From assembly GCF_000482245.1 (NCBI RefSeq), contig NZ_AWNH01000098.1, positions 1-64,000 on the forward strand: a stretch of DNA of 64,000 nucleotides. Reading direction: 5' to 3'. Position numbers and translations under genes: made by a program. The stretch is from Leptolyngbya sp. Heron Island J (GTDB lineage: Bacteria; Cyanobacteriota; Cyanobacteriia; Phormidesmidales; Phormidesmidaceae). The number at the start of each line of letters is the position of its first letter. Positions within the stretch are counted from its first letter, which is position 1. Below the pieces are notes generated by a model. That model ran no database searches and was not told the DNA's origin. It saw only the letters and a program-made list of their open reading frames with translations. Shown here piece after piece: positions 45,911 to 55,907 of the stretch.

Positions 45911-46150
45911 ATGTTTCAAGACCCAACCCAGGGCGCAAATGCGCTCACTCGTCAACCTACTCCGCTGCCAGAATCTTCCTACGAAACCGGACGGCATTTG
46001 CTGCTGGGCAGTTTGACCTTTGTGCAAACCACCATCAAGCTACTGCATAAACTCAACTATACCGAACCCAACGACTGGAGCCGTCCACTACCCACCGGGC
46101 GACCCAATGAAGTGATGGCGATTTTGACCAAAAAGGTGAAGATTAGCTAG
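45911..46150 (+). CDS. small protein, related to the one at 57217
   Basis: The protein has 79 residues. Its core GRHLLLGSLTFVQTTIKLLHKLNYTEP, split as HLLLGSLTFVQTTIKLLH and KLNYTEPNDWS, matches the 57217 protein (HILLGSPGGIRQTIHLLHNL, KYVEPSQWS). The end of both has a hydrophobic V-x-x-I-L-x-K pattern. Both have structured leaders. No known domain; the pair defines a small paralogous family in this genome. It carries no signal peptide. Confidence 0.7.
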   Translation: MFQDPTQGANALTRQPTPLPESSYETGRHLLLGSLTFVQTTIKLLHKLNYTEPNDWSRPLPTGRPNEVMAILTKKVKIS

Positions 46151-46266
46151 GGCTATGCGATCGCACTGTCTCAGGAGGGTGCGATCGCTCTTTAGACACC
46201 TGAAGCGGATAGCCCTGTAACGCTAGTATATGGATAGCCATCCACCGGCAATAGAGGGTTCAAGGC

Positions 46267-46818
46267 ATGCGCACACTCACCAAATGGTCAGTCGCAGATT
46301 ACCAGCACATGAGAGATTTAGGCATTCTCGATCACCGCCGCTGCGAACTCATCAACGGAGAAATTTGGGACACGGCTCCAGAGGGTACATTTCATCGATT
46401 CATTAACGATCGCGGTGCCGAGTACCTCAGACGAGTTCTGCAAGGTCAAGCCAAGGTTTTTGAAGCTCATCCCATTACTCTTGCTGACTCTGAACCACAG
46501 CCAGACGTTTCTATTGTTCGGCTACCTGATACTCGCTATCTAGAGCGTCATCCTTATCCAGAGGATATCTACTGGCTGGTCGAAGTAGCAGACACCACTC
46601 TCTCCTATGATTTGGATACCAAACGTAAGCTTTATGCGTCAGCAGGCATCCAAGAATATTGGGTCATTGACGTAACCAAAAGACAATTGACCGTATTTAG
46701 AGACTTACAAAACGGTGATTTTCTAACTCAAAATACGAGCAGCGATGGAATTATTTATCCAATTGCTTTTCCCGATGTAGCAATTGAGATTCAAAAATTA
46801 GTCAGCATTCCCGAATAA
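46267..46818 (+). CDS. Uma2 family protein (putative PD-(D/E)XK nuclease)
   Basis: The protein has 183 residues with the DUF820/Uma2 pattern: KWSVADYQHMRDLGILDHRR near the start, PQPDVSIVRLPD, then the core YWLVEVADTTLSYDLDTKRK and LYASAGIQEYWVIDV. The Asp in QPDVS, E in VEV and K in RKLYA fit a restriction-endonuclease-like fold. Uma2 proteins are abundant in cyanobacteria and their role is unsettled. A second member lies at 55908. Confidence 0.88.
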   Translation: MRTLTKWSVADYQHMRDLGILDHRRCELINGEIWDTAPEGTFHRFINDRGAEYLRRVLQGQAKVFEAHPITLADSEPQPDVSIVRLPDTRYLERHPYPEDIYWLVEVADTTLSYDLDTKRKLYASAGIQEYWVIDVTKRQLTVFRDLQNGDFLTQNTSSDGIIYPIAFPDVAIEIQKLVSIPE

Positions 46819-46841
46819 TCATCTGACCAGCTTTTATTCTT

Positions 46842-48233
46842 TTATACAGATAAAACTTTACCTCGCAAATCACCAGGACCATCCACACCGTAACGCTTTA
46901 GCATGGTCGGTGTAATATCATACAGTTGCGCATTCTCTAACACTTGTCCGCCCTTAGGCTCCTTTGGATCGTGGAAAATCATCAGTCCATACTGAGCATG
47001 GTTAGCATCGTCTGGCCCAGTATCATTCCCCTTGGCATATAGCTCCCCTGTACCTACACTACCCACAGACCGCCATGCCAGCCAATCAAAATACACCAGC
47101 AAATCTGGAGCCATTCCCCGCACCTTTTGATAAGTCTCCTGAGGCACATAGGCCTTCACCTCCATGGGAGAACCATCGGGGTACGTAATCGCCTCTAATT
47201 CCTCAATCAGCTGCTTACGAAATTCTCTAAACTCTTTTAGTGGAATTGTTCCCTGAGGTTCTCGTCCCTGAATATTCAAAAAGATCCTAGCGTAGTAACC
47301 ACCTGCACCCCAGACCTTAGTTTTCTCCCAATCCACCTCAACCTTATCCAGGGCAGTCGGTTCGCTTGGTTTCTCTTTGAGCGTGAGATATCCCTTGTCC
47401 ATCAGCCATTCATTGATGCAGATGCCCCCCATTAGCGGCTGCGCTCCATGGTCGGATACGACAAGAACAGCCGTATCTTCATCACACTGAGCCAGTAGCT
47501 GCCCTACCCGTTCATCCACATGACAGTAGTAGTCATGAATCGCGGTGGAGAATGGCATATCCGGCTGATAGTCTGGATGGCGCGGGTCCATCGGCTTCCA
47601 AAAGGCATGGTGAATGCGATCTACACCCATATCCACCAGCATCAAAAAGTCTGGCTGATCTTGGACAATCAGCTTTTCGGCAAGGGTAAAACGCTGGTCA
47701 CATAGTTTATGAATGTTCGATAGAATTTCCGCCTTATCTTCTGAGCGAAACTCTGGCACATCCATCATGAAATCGGGCATCCAGTTCAGGATCTGGTTGC
47801 CTAGTTCCGGTGGATGGGTAAAGGTAACTTGGGGGCTAGGTGTCAGAAAACATGACACCATCGAACCATTCACCTCATAGGGTGGTGATGTACCTGGGAC
47901 ACTCAGAGCTGCCACCTTCCAGCCAGCATCGCCTAAATAATCCCATAGGCGCGGGAAGCGCACAGCTCGACCATCAGCGATGGTCATGTTCTGATAGGCC
48001 CGTGTTGCTCGATTACGAAAGCCATAGATACCTAGCTCTCCTGGATCACGCCCGGTCATCATACAGCTCCAGGCGGGGACCGTAATGGCTGGGATCGAAC
48101 TCTCCAAACGACCGTAACTTCCCTGGCTCATCAGCTGTGAGAGATTTGGCAGATCATCCCGCCATTTCTCAAACACCAGGGAAGGCTCCATGCAGTCAAG
48201 GCCAATGATGATCAGGCGAGGAGAAGAAGGCAT
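46842..48233 (-). CDS. alkaline-phosphatase superfamily hydrolase (nucleotide phosphodiesterase-like)
   Basis: The ATG at 48233 (MPSSPRLIIIGLDCMEPSLV) gives 463 residues; an upstream start adds 15 unlikely ones. Metal-binding patterns: GLDCMEP, the nucleophile region ITVPAWSCMMTGRDP, MVDMGVDRIHHAFW, LVVSDHGAQPLMGG and a C-terminal NHAQYGLMIFH. This matches type I phosphodiesterase/nucleotide pyrophosphatase-like proteins. There is no signal peptide. It is the last gene in the run lgt-containing group (rbsK, sulfatase, lgt, this gene). Confidence 0.85.
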   Translation of the reverse strand: MPSSPRLIIIGLDCMEPSLVFEKWRDDLPNLSQLMSQGSYGRLESSIPAITVPAWSCMMTGRDPGELGIYGFRNRATRAYQNMTIADGRAVRFPRLWDYLGDAGWKVAALSVPGTSPPYEVNGSMVSCFLTPSPQVTFTHPPELGNQILNWMPDFMMDVPEFRSEDKAEILSNIHKLCDQRFTLAEKLIVQDQPDFLMLVDMGVDRIHHAFWKPMDPRHPDYQPDMPFSTAIHDYYCHVDERVGQLLAQCDEDTAVLVVSDHGAQPLMGGICINEWLMDKGYLTLKEKPSEPTALDKVEVDWEKTKVWGAGGYYARIFLNIQGREPQGTIPLKEFREFRKQLIEELEAITYPDGSPMEVKAYVPQETYQKVRGMAPDLLVYFDWLAWRSVGSVGTGELYAKGNDTGPDDANHAQYGLMIFHDPKEPKGGQVLENAQLYDITPTMLKRYGVDGPGDLRGKVLSV

Positions 48234-48340
48234 GGGAAAAACAGCAGCAGCAATAAAAGATGATCGATCGACAAACAAAACCGAGGTTGGGTTGAGGCAC
48301 GAAACCCAACAATTCCAGCCGTCCCAACATTAACCGAAAT

Positions 48341-49168
48341 TCAATAATTATTCACCGTCTTCCCAAGCCGTCGTCGTAGCACCAGCGTGGCAACTGAAGC
48401 AACAACCGCCACCAGCGACAGAATGTGGACCACATTAAACGGTGTGCCAGGAAAGAACCAGGAATCTGTTCTCAGGAATTCAATAAAGAAACGGCCAAAG
48501 GGATACCAAACCAAATACAACAGCGATAGGTCACCTGGTCTGAGCTGGTTCGCAAAGCGTTTAGACACCCAATATAAGAACAAAAACCCTAAAAAATTCC
48601 ACACAGACTCGTATAAAAACAAGGCGTGGAATCGGGTGGCTTCGGGATACGCGATTAAGTCGTTATAGGGGGCTAAACGGTGCTGCAGGTCGATACGTAA
48701 ACCCAGGGGCCAATTGGTCGGTGGGCCATAAAGTTCTTGGTTGATAAAATTACCCCAACGGCCAATGGCTTGAGCAATGGGCAACCCTACTGCAGCTGCA
48801 TCTAAATACACCAGTGTGGGCAAACGACGCACCTTGGTAAATAGCCAGAGGGCGATGCTGCCAAAGATAAACGCACCAAAGATATGAATACCACCACCCC
48901 AGATTTGTAAAATCTGACCAGGGTTTTGGAGATAGTAGGCGCTATCACCCGACTGGATAAACACATAGTAGAGACGAGCACCGAGAAAGGCTGGGATGAG
49001 TACCCAAATCAACATGTCCCAGAAGTCTTCAGGGTTCTTACCACGGCGCTCGATTTCTTTACTGGCAAACCAGGAACCAGTAATTACGGCGGTGGCCATG
49101 AGTAAACCATACCAACGCAGTGCAAACGGTCCTATTTCGACAATGGTCGGATCTACTGGGGGATACAT
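48341..49168 (-). CDS. lgt: prolipoprotein diacylglyceryl transferase
   Basis: The protein has 275 residues and seven TM helices. The signature GRWGNFINQELYGPP (H/R-x-GRxGNFxNxExxG) is intact, as is WYGLLMATAVITGSWFASKE at the front. It transfers diacylglycerol from phosphatidylglycerol to the lipobox Cys of prolipoproteins. It starts two bases after the sulfatase gene ends, a strong sign of shared transcription. Confidence 0.96.
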   Translation of the reverse strand: MYPPVDPTIVEIGPFALRWYGLLMATAVITGSWFASKEIERRGKNPEDFWDMLIWVLIPAFLGARLYYVFIQSGDSAYYLQNPGQILQIWGGGIHIFGAFIFGSIALWLFTKVRRLPTLVYLDAAAVGLPIAQAIGRWGNFINQELYGPPTNWPLGLRIDLQHRLAPYNDLIAYPEATRFHALFLYESVWNFLGFLFLYWVSKRFANQLRPGDLSLLYLVWYPFGRFFIEFLRTDSWFFPGTPFNVVHILSLVAVVASVATLVLRRRLGKTVNNY

Positions 49169-49170
49169 AT

Positions 49171-50739
49171 TTACTCTTCTAAATATCCAAGGTCTTTGAG
49201 ACGGCGACGAACTTCTGGATCGTCAAATCCAGTGGCGCGGGCTTGAGAATATAGCGCCCGATGTTTATCAGCATCTTGACCAAAGACAGAGAGAGAATCT
49301 TGTAAGGATTCCACCATCTCTGGAAAAATCTCACTTAGGTCAAGACTCTCGCCAGGATCATCTTGTACGTCATAGAGTTCTGGAGGATTATCCTCGATTT
49401 CAATTAGCTTATGGTTACCGACCCACACTGCCCGTCTCGTCTGGTCGCAGGCATGTTGGGAGATAAGTTCAGGCTGACGTTTTTGAATCAGGTTCAGTAC
49501 GTTTTGTGGGGTGATGGCTTCTGCATAAACACAGTGCTCGGGTTCGATCTCCTCTAGAGTCTTGCCTGTGTTTTGATGCTCCAGGCTGAACTCGGCCTCT
49601 TCCGGTGTCGCCAGACCGGCTGCAGCCAGCACCGTCTGGAATAAACAACGGGTGGAAACGACATCTTCGCGTACCGTGCCCCGATCAATCGCATCGTTAG
49701 GGTCATGGATAATTAATGGCACTTGCACCAGTTCGTTATAAATCGAGAGACTGTGGCCGATCAGTTGTTTCTCTCCGAGGTGCTCTCCATGATCGGCACA
49801 GACAACAATATAGGTATTCTCTAAACGCCCTGACTGTTTTAGCTGCTCTAGGAACTGCCCGACCTGAGCGTCTTGGGCAGCTACCTCAGCATCGTACATG
49901 CCATCTAGCGTGTCTTTTTGCTGGCCTCCTAAGGCTCCCATTAGGGGGGCTAGCCAACCGTAGACATCGCTGTTAAACCGACGCAGGTACGTCTGGGCAT
50001 CGCGATCTTTGAGGACATTGGGGGCAAATTTTTCAATGTACTCGCGAGGGGGATGATAGGGCATGTGGGTGCCCATCAGGTTGATGAAGGTAAAAACGGG
50101 CTGAGTTTGATCAACACCTTGACGTTCAATCAACAGTTTGGCGGCATCGTCTAAAGACTTGCGGGTATTTCCTTTAAAGCTGAGGGCTGTTTGCCATAGG
50201 GGGACCATCAGCGGTGTAAACGATAATGCCAGCAGCCAGTCAGACCGGGCAAAGGCATCTTGCACTTTGTTGAGGGCCTTGGCAACAATACGTTTGAACA
50301 GCTGGCGATATTTATCTAAAAAGCTGGAGGGGATACCGGCTTGATTAGGTCTGGAGCTGAGTAGACCACTGTAGTTGAGAAAGCTGTAAAACCCACGGCG
50401 CAGGCCGTTATTGATGACACCAACTAGGGGGTTATTGCAAAAGGCAGCGGTGTAGTAGCCACCGTCTTGCAGCCGCTCTGCCAGGGTTTTAAGGTGGGGT
50501 GGCAGCACTGAGTAGGACTGCTGCATCTGATGCTGTGATGGGTATAACCCGGTGAACATGGACGCGTGGGAAGGGATGGTCCATTGGCCGGGTGCGATCG
50601 CAACCTTAAACCGAGTTGCCCCTTTAGCAAACGCATCAATATTTGGCGATGTCGGCTTTTCATAGCCATAACACGACAGGCGATCCACACGCTGAGTGTC
50701 GAGCACCAAAAAAATGATATCCGGTTGATTTGAAGGCAT
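49171..50739 (-). CDS. sulfatase-family hydrolase (no formylglycine motif)
   Basis: The protein has 522 residues. The metal site opens IIFLVLDTQRVDRLSCYGYE and the nucleophile region is WTIPSHASMFTGLYPSQHQM, with Thr/Ser rather than the C-x-P-x-R formylglycine motif, so a phosphate-type or phosphotransferase-like substrate is more likely than a sulfate ester. DHGEHLGEKQLIGHS carries the other metal ligands. No signal peptide or TM is seen. It ends two bases before lgt, which suggests a cell-envelope connection, though none is proven. Confidence 0.87.
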   Translation of the reverse strand: MPSNQPDIIFLVLDTQRVDRLSCYGYEKPTSPNIDAFAKGATRFKVAIAPGQWTIPSHASMFTGLYPSQHQMQQSYSVLPPHLKTLAERLQDGGYYTAAFCNNPLVGVINNGLRRGFYSFLNYSGLLSSRPNQAGIPSSFLDKYRQLFKRIVAKALNKVQDAFARSDWLLALSFTPLMVPLWQTALSFKGNTRKSLDDAAKLLIERQGVDQTQPVFTFINLMGTHMPYHPPREYIEKFAPNVLKDRDAQTYLRRFNSDVYGWLAPLMGALGGQQKDTLDGMYDAEVAAQDAQVGQFLEQLKQSGRLENTYIVVCADHGEHLGEKQLIGHSLSIYNELVQVPLIIHDPNDAIDRGTVREDVVSTRCLFQTVLAAAGLATPEEAEFSLEHQNTGKTLEEIEPEHCVYAEAITPQNVLNLIQKRQPELISQHACDQTRRAVWVGNHKLIEIEDNPPELYDVQDDPGESLDLSEIFPEMVESLQDSLSVFGQDADKHRALYSQARATGFDDPEVRRRLKDLGYLEE

Positions 50740-50788
50740 TGAAGCGCAGGGAGCTTAATGACAAGCAGTACTAGTTCAGTCTAGAGCA

Positions 50789-51715
50789 TCAAGACTCTAA
50801 ACTACCTGAATGGTGACTGAGTAAAAATTCCTCGACCTGCTTTCGGGTCGGCATAGATGGCTGAGCCCCAGATTTTGTCACCGATAGCGCCGCTACCGCA
50901 CTGGCCCACACTACTGCTGAACGCAGGGATTTTCCTTCTGCCAGAGCAACGGCTAACCCACCATTAAAGGCATCTCCTGCAGCCACCGTATCCACCACAT
51001 TCACCTCAAATGCAGGCACATGAAATACCTCTAAATCAGATGCCACCACAGCCCCCTGACTCCCTAATTTGACAATCACAGTCGAGATTCCCCGCTGCCG
51101 TAACACCTGCGCAGCCTCCATCGCCGCAGGCACTCCCTTCACCTGCAAACCCACGAGCTGAGACGCTTCTGTTTGATTGGGCGTCAGAATATCCACCAGG
51201 CCATAAAACTCTGCAGGCAAATCTGAGCAAGCCGGAGCCGGATCTACAATCACACAATGCTCAGCAGCCCGTTTTGCCGCCGCCTGTACGGCCATCAAGG
51301 GAATTTCAAACTGCATTAGCAAAACCGCAGGTTGCGTGCCCAAAGGCAGACGTTCTACATCGGATACATCCACCTTGCCATTGGCCCCAGGCACTACAAC
51401 AATTTGGTTTTCACCAGCTTCGTCCACATTGATCAATGCCACCCCCGATGGCCCCCGATCGGTCAGGACTAAATTCGTCGCCACATTGGCGGTCTGCAGA
51501 CTATCGCACAGCGCCACACCAAAACCATCATTACCAACCCGACCCACCATGGTCGTCGGCAGGCCCAGACGAGCCGCCGCCACCGCCTGATTGGCTCCTT
51601 TGCCCCCTGGCACCGTGGTAAAGGCTGTACCCAATAATGTTTCTCCAGCCTGAGGCAAACTAGGCACCTGGGCCACCAAGTCCATATTGAGACTGCCAAA
51701 GACGATGATAGGCAT
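50789..51715 (-). CDS. rbsK: ribokinase
   Basis: A 308-residue PfkB-family sugar kinase: FGSLNMDLVAQVPSLPQAGE, TVPGGKGANQAVAAARLG, MVGRVGNDGFG, and the catalytic DTVAAGDAFNGGLAVAL (Asp before the A-G-D turn; the usual DTxGAGD has Ala here). Ribokinase phosphorylates ribose at O5. It begins the minus-strand run with the sulfatase and lgt, 49 bases before the sulfatase. Confidence 0.93.
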   Translation of the reverse strand: MPIIVFGSLNMDLVAQVPSLPQAGETLLGTAFTTVPGGKGANQAVAAARLGLPTTMVGRVGNDGFGVALCDSLQTANVATNLVLTDRGPSGVALINVDEAGENQIVVVPGANGKVDVSDVERLPLGTQPAVLLMQFEIPLMAVQAAAKRAAEHCVIVDPAPACSDLPAEFYGLVDILTPNQTEASQLVGLQVKGVPAAMEAAQVLRQRGISTVIVKLGSQGAVVASDLEVFHVPAFEVNVVDTVAAGDAFNGGLAVALAEGKSLRSAVVWASAVAALSVTKSGAQPSMPTRKQVEEFLLSHHSGSLES

Positions 51716-51745
51716 AGGGTGAGTCGAGATTAGAAAACCATACGC

Positions 51746-52063
51746 TTAAGGTTCCAAACTACCCCAACTGTCACCTAACCCGGTTAATGGGTCTAAACTC
51801 GGGGGAATTTCTTCCTGGGGATCATCTGCTTGCCAGGAATTCGGTGGGCGATCGCTACTCCACGCCCACCAGGCTACACCACATTTACAGTGATAAAACT
51901 CTTGCCACTTACGCTTATGGTTGTGGGTATACACAGGGGCTCGGCGATTAATCCAAACAGCCGTGGCTACACTGGCCGATTCACCACAGTGCGGGCAGGA
52001 AAACGTCAGGGCATGAGTTGCAGACTCGACCCACTGAGGTGGGTTAGGGGAAAAAGCTTCCAT
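51746..52063 (-). CDS. small zinc-ribbon protein
   Basis: The protein has 105 residues. CPHCGESASVATAVWINRRA and YHCKCGVAWWAWSSDRPP provide a C-x2-C and C-x-C pair fitting a zinc ribbon; the C-terminus is Pro/Glu/Asp-rich (PQEEIPPSLDPLTGLGDSWG). No function is known. It lies 30 bases upstream of rbsK on the same strand. Confidence 0.75.
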   Translation of the reverse strand: MEAFSPNPPQWVESATHALTFSCPHCGESASVATAVWINRRAPVYTHNHKRKWQEFYHCKCGVAWWAWSSDRPPNSWQADDPQEEIPPSLDPLTGLGDSWGSLEP

Positions 52064-52244
52064 AGATAATTAGGGCGATTCGCTAACGTCTCCTTAAATC
52101 AATTATGGTCATGATTTTTAAAAGCGAACCATTCACACCTCGCCCCTTAAATTTTGTGAAAAGACATTAAGAATCTATAGTTAAAACAGGGCGGGCCAGG
52201 TGCGTTCCCGGTCAGCTGTAGACCTCTAGCAATAGGCAATTCCC

Positions 52245-53441
52245 GTGAAGGCAATCACTCTGCTTGGTTCAACTGGCTCCATCGGCACCCAAACCCTGGA
52301 TATTATTGAGCATCACCCTGACAAATTTCGTTTGGTGGGGATCGCAGCAGGTCGCAATGTGACGCTGTTAGCTGAGCAAGTGCGTCAGTTTAAGCCAGAA
52401 ATTGTGGCCATCTGTGATGAAAGTAAGCTAGCTGAATTAAAAGAAGCGATCGCAGATGTCGATCCCCAGCCACAAATTTTGGCCGGGGACGATGGCATTG
52501 TCGAAGTCGCCCGCTACGGTAACGCAGAAGCCGTTGTGACTGGCATTGTCGGCTGCGCCGGACTACTCCCCACCATTGCCGCCATCGAAGCCGGTAAAGA
52601 CATTGCTTTAGCCAATAAAGAAACCTTGATTGCCGGTGGCCCAGTCGTTCTACCCTTGGTGGAAAAGCACGGAGTCAAGCTATTGCCCGCAGACTCTGAG
52701 CACTCGGCCATTTTCCAATGTATGCAGGGACTGCCTGAAGGTGGCCTACGCCGCATTATCCTGACCGCATCCGGCGGAGCCTTCCGCGACTGGCCGGTTG
52801 AAAAACTGAAGCATGTCACCGTGGCCGATGCGGTTAAGCACCCTAACTGGTCCATGGGTCGCAAAATTACCGTAGATTCCGCCACCATGATGAATAAGGG
52901 GCTGGAAGTGATTGAGGCCCACTACCTATTTGGCTTGGACTACGACCACATTGATACCCTGATTCATCCCCAAAGCATTATTCACTCACTGATTGAAACC
53001 CAGGACACATCAATGCTGGCCCAGCTAGGCTGGCCCGATATGCGACTACCGCTGCTCTATGCCGTTTCCTGGCCCGAGCGAATTTTCACTGACTGGAAGT
53101 CCTTAGATTTAGCCCAACTCGCCACCCTCACCTTTAAGGAACCCGACCACGCCAAGTATCCCTGCATCAACCTGGCCTATGAAGCCGGACGAGCAGGCGG
53201 TTCCATGACAGCTGTACTCAATGCCGCCAATGAGCAAGCCGTGGCTTTATTCTTGGACGAAAAGATTCATTATCTAGACATTCCTAAGGTGATTGAGAAG
53301 GTATGCGATCGCAACCGCGACCACCTCACCGCCACCCCTTCCCTCCAGGACATCCTTGATGCCGACCAGTGGGCCCGCCAGGAAGTGATTAACGTCAGCA
53401 ATACGCTGATCGAACGTCAGGTTGTAGCCCTAGGCTCATAG
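52245..53441 (+). CDS. dxr: 1-deoxy-D-xylulose 5-phosphate reductoisomerase
   Basis: This NADPH enzyme forms 2-C-methyl-D-erythritol 4-phosphate, the second step of the MEP isoprenoid pathway. The NADPH-binding [20 protein letters not shown] is at the front. [22 protein letters not shown] and [17 protein letters not shown] complete the fold and metal/substrate sites. At 398 residues the length is normal. The start is GTG ([10 protein letters not shown]). A small membrane protein follows 37 bases later on the same strand. Confidence 0.96.
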   Translation: MKAITLLGSTGSIGTQTLDIIEHHPDKFRLVGIAAGRNVTLLAEQVRQFKPEIVAICDESKLAELKEAIADVDPQPQILAGDDGIVEVARYGNAEAVVTGIVGCAGLLPTIAAIEAGKDIALANKETLIAGGPVVLPLVEKHGVKLLPADSEHSAIFQCMQGLPEGGLRRIILTASGGAFRDWPVEKLKHVTVADAVKHPNWSMGRKITVDSATMMNKGLEVIEAHYLFGLDYDHIDTLIHPQSIIHSLIETQDTSMLAQLGWPDMRLPLLYAVSWPERIFTDWKSLDLAQLATLTFKEPDHAKYPCINLAYEAGRAGGSMTAVLNAANEQAVALFLDEKIHYLDIPKVIEKVCDRNRDHLTATPSLQDILDADQWARQEVINVSNTLIERQVVALGS

Positions 53442-53478
53442 GTTAAGATTGGTCAGATTCTAAGAGGAAGTACGACCC

Positions 53479-53691
53479 ATGGGCGACATTGTGGTTGTGA
53501 TTGGTGCGATCGCTATTTCGATCCTGGTCTTCACCTGGTTAATAAAGGTCGTCAAGGCCACCCTTAAAACAGCCTTTTTAGCAGCCCTAATTTTGTTAGG
53601 GCTGCAAATCTTCTTTGGCATCGGCCCCGCCGCCATTTGGGACACCGTCCGCGACTTCATCAGCCAGCAAGCCGGCAACGCCCCCCGGTAG
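53479..53691 (+). CDS. small membrane protein, unknown
   Basis: The protein has 70 residues with hydrophobic helices VVVIGAIAISILVFTWLIKV and AFLAALILLGLQIFFGIGPA, then a short polar tail. AAGAGGAAG lies ~8 bases before the ATG. Its TAG stop lies in the first bases of a GTAGGTTGGGTTG repeat, so the repeat supplies the stop codon. It probably shares a transcript with dxr. Confidence 0.7.
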   Translation: MGDIVVVIGAIAISILVFTWLIKVVKATLKTAFLAALILLGLQIFFGIGPAAIWDTVRDFISQQAGNAPR

Positions 53692-53852
53692 GTTGGGTTG
53701 AACAAAACCAAACCCCTCACCACCACACCCACACCTCACCAACCCAACAATCCACCCAACAACATCGTTATCCCCCATCGCACCACCCCGTAGGTTGGGT
53801 TGAACAAAACCCAAAATCTCACCACTCAACCCACACCTCACCAACCCAACAA
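53688..53852. repeat. two tandem GTAGGTTGGGTTG repeat units
   Basis: Unit one is 53688-53750 and unit two 53790-53852. Each opens GTAGGTTGGGTTGAACAAAA and closes CACCAACCCAACAA, so each can form a hairpin; the interiors are C/A-rich and similar. This is a common interspersed repeat in cyanobacteria. Further partial or full copies are at 56552-56613 and, incomplete, near 48281 and 55800. Confidence 0.75.
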
Positions 53853-54472
53853 TACTCCCCAACATTGTTACCATCGACTGTGCCAGTTTCAACCACAAAC
53901 AGCAGATTCAAAATAACAACACAGCCATTTGTAGTTTTCTACAAACCCCACCCAAAGCCCAGAAAATAAGACATCTTATCCATTGCAGGCTCAAACCACA
54001 CTGCAGCCAAAAATAAGCACTCTGAAGTCAACACTTTATATCCCAAACATCGACTATGCCAGTTAAAAAGGCGTAACGATACCATTCGAATATCAAAAAC
54101 CAGCCCTGTTAAAGTCAAACCGTTGACAGGGTCTCTACCACTTTGTCGAATAGTCCGTCTGAAGTATCAAGCCAACTACATTCAGAACCATACATCACGT
54201 TTCTCCCCACATATCTCTCCGTCAGCCTCAACCAATAAAATCTCGGCGTTGCTAAACCCCGGCATGATTCCATCTACAAGCTGCAGATGAATAGCATTGC
54301 TGCTAGATCGGTACATCCTCTAAATCAGCAACGGCAAGTCTCAAATTGTTTTAGTTCTTTATCTTCCACATTACAGAATCCAGCAGCCTGGCCAATAATT
54401 ACCGATATTACAGGGCTGGCAAAAGGTACAGCCTGACTATTCATCATTTTTGAAATCTTCACTATATTGATC
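53853..54472. other. long AT-rich spacer upstream of the SLH gene
   Basis: No gene-like frame, RNA gene or repeat stands out in these ~620 bases. It must hold the promoter of the SLH-domain gene; ATTTTTGAAATCTTC and TATATTGATC occur near 54450-54470 but I cannot define a promoter. Confidence 0.4.
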
Positions 54473-55711
54473 ATGAAACGCCTTCAAACAACAACAGCTC
54501 TATTAATCGCCCTAAGCATGAGTGCAGGCACACTCTCACCCCTGATCACTCCCGCCCCAGTTGTTGCCCAAACCCAAATCCAGTTCACTGATGTTACTGC
54601 CAGCCATTGGGCTAGCCAGTTTATCATCAGCCTGGCCGAACAAGAGATCATCGCAGGCTTCCCCGATGGCACATTTCGCCCCGATGAGCCAGTCACCCGT
54701 GCCCAGTATGCCGCCATGGTACGCAAAGCCTTTAGCACAAGCTATATACGCAGCTCCACCAGTTTTGTAGATGTCTCAACCAACTTCTGGGCCGCCGGAG
54801 CCATTGATGAAGCCTATCGTATGGGTTTTCTATCTGGCTATCCCAACAACGTATTCCAGCCCAATCAAAACATTCCCCGCGCTCAGGTACTAGTCTCCTT
54901 AGCCAATGGTCTCGACTATCAAGCGACTACCCTGGCCAGTGCCGACGTTTATCGCGATTCGCAGTCCATTCCTAATTACGCCACTGCCAGTATTGCCGCT
55001 GCCACCGAACAACGCATGGTCGTCAACTATCCCGACATCCAGGCATTGCGCCCCAATCAAACCGCCACACGGGCAGATGTAGCCGCCTTTATCTATCAGG
55101 CACTAGCCAGCCAGAATCAGGTAGCGACAGTCCAGTCTCCTTATATTGTTCAAGTAAGAAGAACCACAACAACCGCTCAGTCAACCATTACAGAAGGAAC
55201 AACAATTCCAGTCACTTACACCGACGGAGACAAAATTGTTCTCTTACCCGATGAAACACTGCCCCTCACACTGCAGGTAACAGAAGCGATTCGGGATAAT
55301 CAAGGCCAGGTACTCATTCCTCGCAACAGCGAAATTATTGGAGAATTACGCCCGATTACTGTCGGGAGCCAGCAAGGCACTCAGTTTATTGCTCAAACTT
55401 TGGTATTAGAGAGCGGGCGTCAGCTTGAGCTCCAGGCTCAGTCTAGCGTGATCACCACCACTGAAACCATTCGTCGGGGAGCCAGCGTTGGCGAGGTATT
55501 TGCTGGAGCTGTATTAGGTTCTGGAGCTGCTGCCGCCGTTGGTTCGGTAACCGGGGATGATGAGATTCAAACCTGGGAAGTATTGACAGGCACTGTAGCC
55601 GGAGCAATCGGTGGACTGTTCTTAGGACGAGAACGAGTAGAAGTGATTTCAGTTAATCCTGATACAGATCTTACACTAACCGTCAACCAGTCTTTAACAT
55701 TGTCAGAATAA
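54473..55711 (+). CDS. SLH-domain exported protein
   Basis: I choose the ATG at 54473; a TTG six bases upstream is in frame. The protein has 412 residues. Signal peptide TTTALLIALSMSAGTLSPLI ends near AQ|TQ. Three S-layer homology motifs follow: FTDVTASHWASQFIISLAEQ (~35-90), FVDVSTNFWAAGAIDEAYRM (~95-155), and a third ~160-215 (YRDSQSIPNYATASIAAATE). The C-terminal half is a beta-rich domain with a Gly/Ala stretch (GAVLGSGAAAAVGSVTGDD) resembling a TrbI-like domain. SLH motifs bind the cell wall, so it is anchored at the surface or periplasm. Confidence 0.88.
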   Translation: MKRLQTTTALLIALSMSAGTLSPLITPAPVVAQTQIQFTDVTASHWASQFIISLAEQEIIAGFPDGTFRPDEPVTRAQYAAMVRKAFSTSYIRSSTSFVDVSTNFWAAGAIDEAYRMGFLSGYPNNVFQPNQNIPRAQVLVSLANGLDYQATTLASADVYRDSQSIPNYATASIAAATEQRMVVNYPDIQALRPNQTATRADVAAFIYQALASQNQVATVQSPYIVQVRRTTTTAQSTITEGTTIPVTYTDGDKIVLLPDETLPLTLQVTEAIRDNQGQVLIPRNSEIIGELRPITVGSQQGTQFIAQTLVLESGRQLELQAQSSVITTTETIRRGASVGEVFAGAVLGSGAAAAVGSVTGDDEIQTWEVLTGTVAGAIGGLFLGRERVEVISVNPDTDLTLTVNQSLTLSE

Positions 55712-55749
55712 AGAGATTTTTGGTCTGCAAAACACCACAAATCCAATAT

Positions 55750-55775
55750 AAGGGCAATCCTTTATGGTTGCCCTT
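55750..55775 (+). terminator. hairpin after the SLH gene
   Basis: AAGGGCAA (55750-55757) and TTGCCCTT (55768-55775) pair with a 10-base loop that can add two more pairs; the sequence lies 39 bases after the stop. Confidence 0.55.
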
Positions 55776-55907
55776 CAACATTGATAACCACTACACCAAC
55801 ATCTCATCAACCCAACAAATCCAACCCCCATCTACATCAAGGACATCGCGTGAATGATTTTCTAAAATGGTTTATCCTATAGGCTCATAGGTGTTTGGCA
55901 AAATCCC

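Noticed and set aside
45775-46050. 91-residue plus-strand frame
   Set aside because: Overlaps the better supported 45911 gene in another frame and lies mostly in the structured leader.
53596-53969. Frames on both strands through the GTAGGTTGGG repeats
   Set aside because: Translate repeat DNA (repeating GLVRCG and HTSPTQ segments).
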